Positions 46,701 through 58,700 of a DNA stretch of 64,000 nt are shown in pieces (position 1 is the stretch's first letter; each line of letters opens with the position of its first letter). The position numbers and the translations under genes were made by a program. Origin of the DNA: Margaritifera margaritifera (taxonomy: Eukaryota; Mollusca; Bivalvia; Unionida; Margaritiferidae); NCBI GenBank assembly GCA_029931535.1, contig JAQPZY010001232.1, forward strand, positions 1,054,001 through 1,118,000. The letters are read 5' to 3'. The notes under the pieces were generated by a model, which saw only the letters and a list, made by a program, of their open reading frames with translations, had not been told where the DNA came from and ran no database searches.

Positions 46701-49700
46701 AGATGTATATCTAGATTATCAACACTTTTATTTCTTAAATATCACAATCATTCATAATTCAGAAGTACAAATCTTGCTTTAGAAAATCATAAAGGTTACT
46801 TGAAGATATTCACTGCAAGCACAAGTTCTCCAGAAAAAAACTTTAAAAATAGATGACCCAGTAAACATTTTTTTGAGCCTCCTCATCCGGATAAATAACT
46901 TCATAAGAGAAAAAAACAAAGACCTCATTCACACTGGTCATTACATATTGCAGCTCGACAGATAATTTAAGGCAGTACCCGTTGTGCTACAGTGCAAGCA
47001 GGGTGAAAAGGTCTCATTATATCAGTATAGGTATTGTGCGGGTTTTCACAACAGATATGAGCCTTTAAACAAAATGTGTCTCCATGATGCTGATCCTTTA
47101 ACGATGGAATGGTGAACCATAATAGGGATTTTGATGACCATGGCACAGTAATTACAGTTTGACAAGCTCATAAGTCCGGTTTACAGTCTTTAAGTCCGAG
47201 TTTCCTCTGACCGTTCCTACCCCATTTTAGATATTTTGACATTTATGTTGGGGTGTGAGGTCAGAGCTCATAGTCTGTCGAAAAGTTGGTAATGGCAAAA
47301 ACTGCGTAGTGTCAGCATAGAGTAGCCGCTTAATGCCGGGCCAGGCAAACTTAAACCATCTTGAAAATTGTATAGCTCTTCCTGAACAGAAAGTCATATT
47401 GACATGGGGTTTTCACCAGGAGACTTCTTACGATGTCTAGTTGGTCCTAAATGAAAATGATGCCAATCTTAACATCCAGTATGGCCACCACAGTGGCAAT
47501 CTTGAAAATCTTGTTATTGCTATTCCTCTTGAATAGATGGTTATATCAACATGAGGCTTTCACTGAAAGATTTCTTATGATGTCTGGTTGGTCCTAAATG
47601 AAAATGGTGCTAATCTGACATCCAGCATGACTACCAGAATAGCTAGCTTAAAAATATCCTTATTACTACTCCTTGAATGGAAAGTCATATCAGCATAGGG
47701 TTTTCACCAGAAGATTTTGTATAGTGTCTAGCTGGTCTTAAATAAAAATGGTGCTGATCTGATATCCAATACATCGGCTACTATGACCATCTTGAAAATC
47801 TTATTGCTACTACTCCTAGATGAAAAGTCATATCAGTACTGGGTTTTCACCAGAAGACTTCTTATGATGTCTAGTTAGTACTGAATGAAAATGATGCTGA
47901 TCTGTCGTCCAGTATAGTCGCCATATCAGCCATGTGAAAAATCTTGTTTTTGCTGCTCCTCCTAAATGGAAAGTCATATCATCATGGGGGTTTTCATCAG
48001 TGGACTAATTATGATATATAGTTGGTCCTGAAAAAATGGTGCCAATCTGACCTCAAGTATGGCTGCCACAATGAACATATTGAAAATCTTGTCACTAATT
48101 CTCATGAATGAATGGTTATATCAGCATGGGGTTTTCACCAAAAGTCATCTAATGGTGTCTAGTTTGTCCTGAATGAAAATGGTGCCAATCTTACATCCAA
48201 TACAGCTGCCACAGTGGTTAATTCTAAAATCTTGTCGCTCAAGAATATCAGAGCTGGTTTCAACACTCAGCAGTTAAAAAGAAAGAAATGGTTTTATTTT
48301 GAATTCCTGCACATTCTTTATGGAAAGTAGAGTGTCAGACCTTTGATGGATCCATGTGAACATTCTTTACCCCATTCGAGTGCAGACACCTTTAAGTCCT
48401 TGCTTTTTCATTTAAATGTCAAATTTAAGAATAGAAATATCATTCCATCAAACACAAAAAAACTTTTGGCAAGCATCTTTAGAGTCAGAACCAGGCACTC
48501 ACAGTAATATTCACACTTTATTTGCATCTGAAATTTGCAAAGGTTGCGCAGATTCATTTGTTCTATAACCAGACAGTTTATGGCCCTTCAGATGTTTTGT
48601 GCTCTGATGCAGTAATAGTTTCCTCTCACTATTCCCACCTACTTGCCTGTCCAGATATCTAACACTGGGAGGGAAAGAACAAAATACAGACTATGAAGAA
48701 GTTTATTTGCATCAGTTTTGACAAATATTTACAGAACTTCTTTTTTTCCAAATCATTATCAGTCAAGGACCATTTTTCTTTACAGTGGAAGAGAAATTTT
48801 CTTGTGCAATTTTCTTTTTGATTTTTTTTATCTTTTCTTAGCTGCTGATCAGACTTATTGCTATGCGCTCTTGTCATGTTTATTTGCAACCCTTTTCAAA
48901 AACGTTGAGTAATCAGGGAATTTCCCAATCACATCTCAAGGGTGCCCGGATGGGTGAGTGGTCTAAGACGCTCGCCTTTACAGATCATGGACATCTCACC
49001 TCAGTGCGGGTTTGAGTCTCGGGCTTGGCCAACATTGGTATGTGAGAAAGCTTGCCTTGTAGCTTCCCATGGGCTGGTGGTTCTTTCCAAAGTTTTCCCG
49101 GGTTCTTCCTTCACCAGATATACTGGCCACCATGTATAGCCTATCATGTGCTGAAAAAAGGCATTAAACTCACAAAACCACAAACTACAACCAAATCACA
49201 TCTCGACCTAAATTGCCTGTGATGGATCACTATTTCCCTCTGCTTTTATATATTCTGTTGATATGAGCATTTGATCAGCTGCGAGTTTTTACCTCCATAG
49301 TTCATATATAGAACATTACTACACATATGTAAAGCAATGACTAAATTCCAAAGAATTTGTGACTGAGGTAATATGTAAATCTTTACTGGTCTTTTGTAAA
49401 TTGCATTTGAAAAACCCAAGGAATATTCTGTTTGTTTACATTAAGTCATAATCAATAGGCACATGCCGAATTGGGTCTGGCAGACTTATTTTATGGAAAA
49501 AATGGCTAGGTCCCAAGTTCCACATTTTGAGTCTGGGACCTAGGACTTGAGGAATTTTCTATCCCAGATTAGTAACACAGTATAGATTTGCTACTTTTCA
49601 TGTAAATTTTATGTCAAGGGAGGCAACTAAAATTTAGGTAAATTAAGTAAAATGGTCAGTTGGGTCCAAATATGGGGGGGGGGGGGGAATTCATTGAATT

Positions 49701-52700
49701 TGGGAGGCAAAGAGAGTATTTGACCAGCACCTAGAGTAGAATACAGTCTAGTTTTGTTTATCTTGCAAATACAAATCCTTCTGTCAATTCAGTGCAACAG
49801 CATGGACTGGAACAATCAATTGAAATTCCTTTGAATTTTAACATGTTAATTCATTATGGAGTTGGGTGTATGTAATAGTTTTAATAGCAATGGTCATATT
49901 TGCATGACTTAATTTGCTGTGTTGTTTCTGCAGACTGCTTGGGCCCCAGGCATAGGAATCAAGGAATCTGAGTACAAGGACCTGTGGGAGGTGGATTTGG
50001 GAGCCACGTATGTTTCGTGGGACAGTTTGCCTGAAGATTTGTCTCCCTTTCTGGAAGGGGGAATCATAGATGATGACTCACTTCCAGAGCATTTGAAAGG
50101 TAAGGCATTTCGAGGAATATTTTTGTCTGCCACCTTTTTGAAGAAAAGCAGGGCACATAATATCTTGTGTTTCTGTCTGTCCATCACATTTGTTTCTGCC
50201 TTATAACTTTGAAGCAGTTTGAGCTTAAGGGATGAAATTTTGTATACTTGTAATGTATCACTAGAAGGTGTTGCATACCACATTGGGGTCCTATCTCAAA
50301 GTCAGGGTCATGGCTCAATATTTGATATTTTTTCGTTACATTTTCCATGCACTCTATAATTTTAAAGCCGTCTGAGATTAAGGGATAAAACTTGGTATAC
50401 TTGTACATTAGAACCTGTTTTGGAAGACCACCCTTTCTTTTAACAAACTTAGGACTCTCAAGACTGGTGGCCTCTCATTGGATGTCATTTCTCTATAAAA
50501 CAGTAGTTCATGTATTGTGCATCTGGTCTCATAGCAGTGGTTGTTCAATACAGGTTTTACAGTACATAATTGCTATCAGGTGTGTTGCGCACCACATTGG
50601 TGGTGTTATCTCAAAGTTGAGATCACAGCACAATATTTTTATTTTTCAATCACTTTCCCATCCATACTACAGCTTTAAAGCTGTTTGAAGTTCAGGGATG
50701 AAACTTGATATACTTGTACATTGTTACTAGAACATCAGTCACATACCACATAGGGATTCCTATCTTCAAGGTCAAGGTCACAACTCAATATTTTAGGTTT
50801 TCATCACTTTTCCTTCCACTCTATAATATTAATGCTGTTTGAAATTAAGCGATGAAACTTGGTATACTTGTACATCCTCAATAGGTGTGTTGTGTACTAC
50901 ATTGGGGCTTCTGTCTTCAGAGTGAAGGTCACAACTTGGCAGTTCACGTTTTCATTAAATATTCCCTTCTGCTCAATAACTTTAAACTGTTTGAGATAAA
51001 GTGATGATACTCTATATATTTGTATATATACATCATTGCTAGAAGGTGTATCGCATAGCACAGGGTGTGTGCTATGTTTGAAGTTAAGGTAATGGATCAG
51101 TATTTTACTTTTTCCGTGATACTTTCCCTGCCACTAGATGACTTTAAAGCCATTTGAGAACAAGCAATGTCCCCACATTGGATGGGCCCTATCTTCAAGC
51201 TCAAAGTTAAAGTTCAATATTTATGTATTCCATCAAATTTTCTTTTCCATTCTATAATTTTAGAGCTATTTGAGATTAATTTGATTAATGGATGCAACTT
51301 AGTATACATATGTCATTATTTGCAGGTGTGTTGTGTATCACATTGGTGGTGGTGGTGCTGGGTCTTGTCTTCAAGGTCCGTGTTGTGCTGTTATATGTCG
51401 ATTTTTACATTACACTTTCCTCTCCATCCTATAATTTTAGAGTCATTTGGAATAAAGCAATGAAACTCTGTAGAACTATATATCATCACTAAAATGTGTG
51501 TCGCATGCCACATTGGGGTCCTATCTTCAAGGTCAAGGTCACATATCACCATTTTAGGTTTCGGTCACATTTGCCCTTCAGTTATTTAACTTAACCTTTG
51601 CCATATTTCAGGCACCAAAACAAAGAAAGACTACCCTGACACTGGTGGTGAGGAGAGTCTGGATGGTACAGGGTCAGAGATGTCTCAGCAGCAGCAACAA
51701 CCTCCCATGCCTCAGATTAATCTGCCACCACAGAATCCACCACTGCCAGGACAGATGCCTCCACTACCCATGTCCAGTAAGGAACTTGTGATTTTTAACT
51801 CGCCTGGTTAGGAGACAAAGTGAGCTTATGGTTTGGCCCAGCATCCTTTGTTTGTCCATCAACAATTGCTTGTTAACAGTCTCGAGTCCAAATTTCTGCT
51901 GATTTAAATCAAATTTGGAATATGGGTTTATATCATCAAAATCTTGGATGGGTATTAATGAGGTGATCTTGCATCTGATCGGCAGACCTCATCACTCAGG
52001 AGGATATATTTCTACTCCTAATTTGATAAAGTATGTGCTTATATCACTAGGATCATGAATGAGTTTGATAATGAGCGAGATCCATGCATACTAATGAGGT
52101 GATCTTGCATCAGATTGGCTGAGCTTGTTGCCACTCTGGAGGCTGTATTTCTGATCCAGTTTTGAAAACAGCTTGGAATATATGCTTATATCATTAAGAT
52201 CTCTAAAGAGTTCAAAGATGAGCAAGATCCATGTATACTAAAGAGGTGATTTGTGATCTTGCATCTCATTGGCTGAGCTTGTTACCACTCTGGAAGCCAT
52301 ATTTCTGATCATTTTGTGAGCAGACTTCATTTACAGGCTTATACGATTAAAATTTCACATGAGTGATAATTTACTTGATCCATGCATATTAATAAGGTGA
52401 TTGGCTGAGTTTATTGACACTCTAGAAACTGTTTCTGATCCAGTTGTAATCAAACTTAGTAAATTGGCTTGAATCATTAAGCTGTTGAACAAGTACAATT
52501 ACGAGCAAGAGCCATGTATCTTAATGACGCGATTTTGCATCTGATCGGATAAACTTTTCATCACTTTAGTGACTCTTATTTCTGATCATATGTTTTTGGT
52601 AAATAGGCCTCAGTCATCAAAATCTTGGTTGAGTATGATTACAAGTGAAATTCACGCATATGGATGATGTGATATTGCATCTGATTGGCTGAGCTTGTCA

Positions 52701-55700
52701 ACAATCGAGCAACTATATTTCTGATCAGATTTTGATCAAACTTTTTAAATGGTCTTATATTATCAAGATGTTGGACGAGTTTTATTTTGAACAAGATCTA
52801 CATATATTAACAAGATAATCTTGTATCTGATTGTAAAAGCCTTTTTTACCACTGGAGACCAAATTCTGACTAGATTTTACTCCACCTTAAACTTGTGTTA
52901 TCATTGTCATGGTCAGGTTCTATAGTAAGTGAGATATGTGCATATTAATGCCGTACCTTGCATCTGATTGGCTGAGCTCGTCACCACTTGAGATCTGCAG
53001 ACAGTATTTCACATGAAGTTTCTATAATACTTGGTAAATATTTATTATCAAGATTTTGGTAGACTTCAGTTATGAGCAAGAGACTGCATATTAAATTATG
53101 CCTTGATTTCTAGAAAGAATTTTTTGCAGGATATTGTAAAACAGGTAAAATCAACATAATGTAAAGTTTCAGAGATATTTTACATAGGTTGTGTTCCTCC
53201 AATACTACATACGCCAGCATGTGAAATGTCAACTGTTGAATTATGTAGGACAGATGAGCAATATCAGGCCAACTTGGCCCGCTTGTTTTTTAGTGGTCCA
53301 CAGTGGCCACAAGTAGACTCCAAATCCAAATGTATATCGGCCAAACTGATGGATCCAGGTCCCATTTCAAATCATCATACACGTGACACTGGGAAAGAGG
53401 AATCTGATTTCAGTAATATGGTAAAACTTGGACAATTCAAGCACTCCATTGACTACTTCGGTCCTGTTGCAAAGCCTTCACTTGCCTACAGCCATTAACA
53501 AAAATAAAAAACATGAAACAACCCATAAACAGGAACAAAAAGCATTAAGCCCACAACAGTTCTAGTAGTTTTACTGCAGTTCATAGAAATTCTTAAGGGG
53601 CCCTTCAGTCATGAACTGAGTGTAAAAATTGAACTGACTGGCAACTTCAGTATTAGAAACTATACTTTATAGGAGAGGAAGGAGGGTGCATCATTGAAAT
53701 TGTGCAAATAATACAGTAGTGCAGTTTTGTCAAGTAGACAATTTACAATTAATTTTGTCGATGTCAACTTTATCCTGAACAGAGTTGTTGAAAGATCAAA
53801 ATATTCAGATTTTTAGTCATAATTGAAAGTTTATACTTGAGATATTTTGTGACTTTTGTGCCAGGTGTATAGCTCACAGCTTTTCATTCCTCACCCCACC
53901 CCGTACCCCCATCAGTCTGTTTGACATACTGTATAAACTTTATAGCCAGGTCATAAAATCAACAGAATATAGTGAATACAGAATTGTTATGAATTTGCCT
54001 AAGATTGTTTAGTGTGGTTATCATTAAATCTTGTTAGGTATACCGGCATACCATATAAATTGCATAAGCAATTAATTTGAATAATCTTATTCTCAGATGT
54101 ATCAGGTATGATGCCTCCAGGGTTGCCACCCCCTCAGGTGCCAGGATTGGTACCTCCGCAAGGAACGATGATGCAGATGCCCAGAGGGATGGCTGCCATC
54201 AGCATGCCGCAACAAATTGCTCTCCCACCTGGTGCTCCTCCTCCCCTTCCTGGGGCTCCACCAGCCATGTTAGGGCCAGCAAGCATTGTGCAGAGACCCA
54301 TGATTCCAGGAATAAGACCAGTAAGACTACTTTTTTTGTTGTCTTGCCTGCAGTATTAAATTGCAAGGCATAGGTATTACTCATGATAGTGATGACAGTG
54401 GTAGCAGTGTCGATTTTCATATCCCAGCCTCAATACAGGGGAGGGTATATAGTAATCCTCATGTCCATCCTTCCATCCGGCACTTGCAACTAGTCCTGCA
54501 ATTTATGGTGGATTGACATGAAACTTTTTAAATATTATGGTCATTATCTGAAGATGTGCAAATCAACAGATCTATTTCTCCTGCAATTTTTAGCTCTACT
54601 GGTTATATACCAGAAGAGATTATGGGATGGTCTGTTTTGTCATCTGTCCATCCGTTGGCACATGTTTGTTATCGCTACTCCTCCTAAACTACTTCCAGGA
54701 TTGCCTTGAACTTGACACACATATTCATCCCATGATCTAGATGTTCCTAAATGAAAATGGTGCTGCTCTTACATCCAATATGGCCACCACAGTGGCTATC
54801 TTGAATATCTTTTTATCGCTACTCCACCTACATGGATGGTCATATCAACATGGGGTTTTCACTCAAAGACATCTTATGATGTCTGGTTGGTCCTAAATAA
54901 AAATGGTGCTGATCTGATGTCCAATATGGCCACCACAATGGTCGTCTAGAAGATCTTGTCAATACTCCTTCTGACTGGATGGTCATATCAACATGGGGTT
55001 TTCACTAAAAGATTTTGTATGCTGTCTAGTTGGTCCTAAATGAAAATAGTGCTGATCTGATGTCCAATATGGCTGCCACATAAGCCATCTTGAAGATCTT
55101 GTTATTGCTGCTCCTCTTGAATGGATGGTCATATCAACATGGAGTTTTCACTAAAAGACTTCTTATCATGTCTAGTTAGTGCTAAATGAAAAAGGTGCCG
55201 ATTTGACTTCTGATATGGCTGTCACAGCAGCCATCTTGAAAATTGTTCTTGCTACTACTGCTGAATGGATGGTCATATCAACATGGGGTTTTCACTGAAA
55301 GACTTCTTGTGATGCCTAGCTGGTCCTAAATAAAAATGGTGCCAATCTGACATCAATATGGCTGCCATGGCAGCCATCTTAAAAATCTTGTCACAACTCT
55401 ACTTGAACAGAAAGTCATATTGACATGAGGTTTTCACTAGAAGACTTTTATGATGTCCAGTTGGTTGTAAATGAAAATGGTGTCAATCTGATATCCAATA
55501 TGGCCACCACAGCAGCTATCTTGAAAATCTTGTTGTTGCTACTCTTCCTGAATGGAAAGTCTTATCTTGAACGTATTGTTATCTCTACGACTTTCCAAAT
55601 GGATGGCTATATCAACATGGGGTTTTCACCAATAGACTTCTTATGACACCATGTTGGTCCTAAATGAAAACTTGGTTAAGGCAGGGAACTAGTTCCTTGG

Positions 55701-58700
55701 TACCTGACCCTGGTAGAGGTTACATTGTACTGTTTGCGAAAGCCACAAGGCCATTTCACACCTATTGCAACTTACATCTCACATACAAGATGATGTCAAT
55801 ACCTGTGTAAGGGTTTCAGTTAAAGCTATTATTTACCACGTCTGGATATGAGTTTCTTACGGTTTACAGTTTAGCATATAATCCCAATGTTAAATTTGGA
55901 TATTTTGTAGTCAGTAAAAAAAAGTCTGTCCTGTCGGACATGTCAGACATATGCTAGTATGACAATTTCTGGAGACCTGCAGTCAACGCATCCAAAGTTA
56001 ATTAAATTAAATTAGCCATATTTCCATGTGATTTGGATTATGAACAAAGCACTTCCCAGATAAATTTTTGAGATTTAACTGAACAGGTAATCAAGTTTTT
56101 TCCCTTTAGCGCCTGTCTTGAGCACTAAAGAAATGTTTATGCTTGTATTGAGTTTGAAAATAAACATGGAAAATAGCATCTACATTCATTTGATTTTTCA
56201 TTTTAAACCTAACAAGATCCACTAAAAATCACTACAATTTCATTTAGTTGGATTTAGATGACTTAGTTCACTGTGTTTTCAATGCGGCTTAGCTGGGAGT
56301 GGTGGTGTAAATAAATACCATAGTAGAGAAAGAAAAAAGGATGGATTTGATACCTTTATTTACATAACGTATATTAAAATTGGAAAAATTGGTATTCATT
56401 TCAGCTCTAATTATATCTACTCGGTCCTGAATGAAAATGGTGCTTGTCTTACATCCAATATGACCACCGTGGTGTCCATCTTGAAATACAGATTAAATAT
56501 CAGAGATGGCTTCAACACACAGCAGTTAAAATCTTGGATTCCTGGAAATTCTTTTCAGCCAGTACATTAGGTCCCTTAGAGGGACTGTTGTTAACAAATT
56601 GTGCTGATCCACCATCAAATATGGTCAGTGTTACTATAAATAGAAATGCATTTAAAACAACTTTTTCTTAAATACCGCTCAACATAATTTGATCAGATTT
56701 GATAGCATCCAAACATGAAGTACTTTCAAGTTTGAAGAAATGATGTCGATTTGCCATCAAATATAGCTGCAGTTTAAAAAAAAGATAGAAAAACCTTTAA
56801 ACTACTTCGTTTTATAATCTGTTCAACAGACATTTGAACAGATTTGAAATAAATCATCCTGTCATGAAGGTTTTTCAGGTTTGTACAAATTATATCGGTT
56901 CACCTTTAAAATGGGCTGATGATACTAAAAGTAAGAAAACAGCATAAACAAATTGTTAAAAACTGCTTAACAGAATTTGACCATATTTGACAGAAAGTAT
57001 CTTGGCATGAAGTACTTAAGGTTTGTTCAAATGGTGCCAATCCACCATCAGATATGGTCACCATTACTTTAAATAGAAAAATGCTTAACAGAATTTGACC
57101 AAATGTGACAGCATCCTGGCATGAAAGGGCTTTAAAGTGATGCAAATGATGCTGATCTGATGTCAGATATGACTGCCATTATGAAAAGTGGAAAACCTTT
57201 AAACAACTTCAAAAATGTGTTCATCAGAATATGACCAAATTTGACAGCAAAGCATCCAGTAAAGGGACTTTCATGTTCATACAAATGATGCTCATCTGCC
57301 ATCAAATGTTACTAAGCATAGAAAACCTTTAAAAACTCCTCAGAGAGAAAAAAACAACAACTGTCAACAGAATTTGACCAAATATGACAGTTTCCTGGCT
57401 TGCAGATTTATATAAAAGATGCTGGTCTGCTGTCAAATATGGCCACTATTACTAAATTATAGATGTTTTAAAAAAAAAAAAAAAACGCTTAGCTGGATTT
57501 GACCATTTTTGACAGAAAGCATCCTGGCATAGAGGTCTTTCAGTATGGATGAAGATACAAAAAGTAGAGAAACCTTCAAAAAATTAATTTCCTAACATAT
57601 GCAATCAGCAGCATTAGAAGAAAATGTATACTGAAAAGATCCTAAAGACACAATTTTCTTGGCCAATTACTCCTGCATTTGGCTTATAGATGGATGTCAA
57701 TTGGGTAGGCCTCTTGTTATTACTTGGTTCCCTTTGATGATTTCGAAAGAGCTTTCAGTACACCTCAGTGTCTGCCATTGTGTCCTTAACATTTGTAACT
57801 GTGCAGTATACATTATTGTGTAAATATTTTTTGTTAGCTCAAATATCTGTGAGGCTGGGCATATTTTGTGAAGTAGACAAGTCACTCAGTCTGTTTGTCT
57901 ATATTTATTTAATACATTTATAACTTGTTTATCCTTTATGGTTCAAATTGATTAAATCAGACCAAGGATTTAAGATCAATGGATTGAGGATTATTTATTT
58001 AATTCTAGTAATAATCTCGTGTATGTAATATTTTAAAATCTTGAAATGTATGCTTTTCTGTGTTTTATAAGTTATGTAAAAATAACTACTTGTTCACTGT
58101 TATTCATCAGCAAATGCAAATTTTCATATCTTCTTTCAGCCTGAGGGAATTGTTACTTCCCTGGCTACAAGTTCAGCTTTAACTGGTGCTGCTGCACCCC
58201 CACTATCTCGAAATATTGCCAACATCATGTCTGGTACATCAGCCTTGATCTCTCAACCTCCACCAGGTATGATGCGACCAGGTTTCCCGCCACAGCCGGG
58301 CTTTCCACAATTCAGCATGCCACCACCAGGTTTTCGGATGCCACCCCCTGGTTTTAATTCTCCACAGAGGCCTCCTATAAATACACAGGCACGACAGACA
58401 GACAGCCCAGGAAATATGCCAAATACTGGTGGGTGGCAGGCACCGACTGCATGGCCAGGAGAAGTGCCAGATGAGGAGGAGGAAGAAGACAGCGAGCAGG
58501 GAAAAACCAAGGACACCCCATCAACCAATTCAGCAACAGGTCCACCACCAATTCAGATGGGAGCTGCACCAGGATTTGGAATGTTTGGGCCTCAGGGAAA
58601 CCAGTTAGGCTCCCAGGGGAACAATCAAGGGCCTCCAATGATGCAAGGAGGACAAAGACCACGGGGTCCTTTCCCTGGGCCTTTGGGGCTAATTGGCCCC

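Larger units (their letters stand above)
45681..49933 (+). other. SCAF8 intron 13
   Basis: 4.3 kb. It holds a family D element (45905-46615), a hAT-like fragment rich in GGACTAGTC/CTAGTCCTTCC motifs (46620-46700), a family B array with tail (47365-48350), a SINE with target duplication (48938-49193) and a G homopolymer (49674-49687). No host exon is seen. Confidence 0.8.
51777..54096 (+). other. SCAF8 intron 15
   Basis: 2.3 kb. 51800-53110 is a family D element. 53226-53498 is a 90-codon ORF with no recognised domain. 53500-54096 has nothing recognised. Confidence 0.75.
54321..58139 (+). other. SCAF8 intron 16
   Basis: 3.8 kb. Family E piece (54430-54590), complete family B array (54587-55670), B fragment plus B tail joined to a family A array (56405-57722). 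55680-56400 and 57725-58139 hold nothing recognised. Confidence 0.8.

Noticed and set aside
53226..53498. 90-codon ORF as an extra SCAF8 exon
   Set aside because: The flanks lack an acceptor and donor pair matching the phase-1 context, and exons 15 and 16 already join in frame.
54587..55670. CRISPR-like regular repeats
   Set aside because: The period is regular at ~144 bp, but whole units are related along their length, with no short identical repeat plus unique spacer, and the host is an animal.
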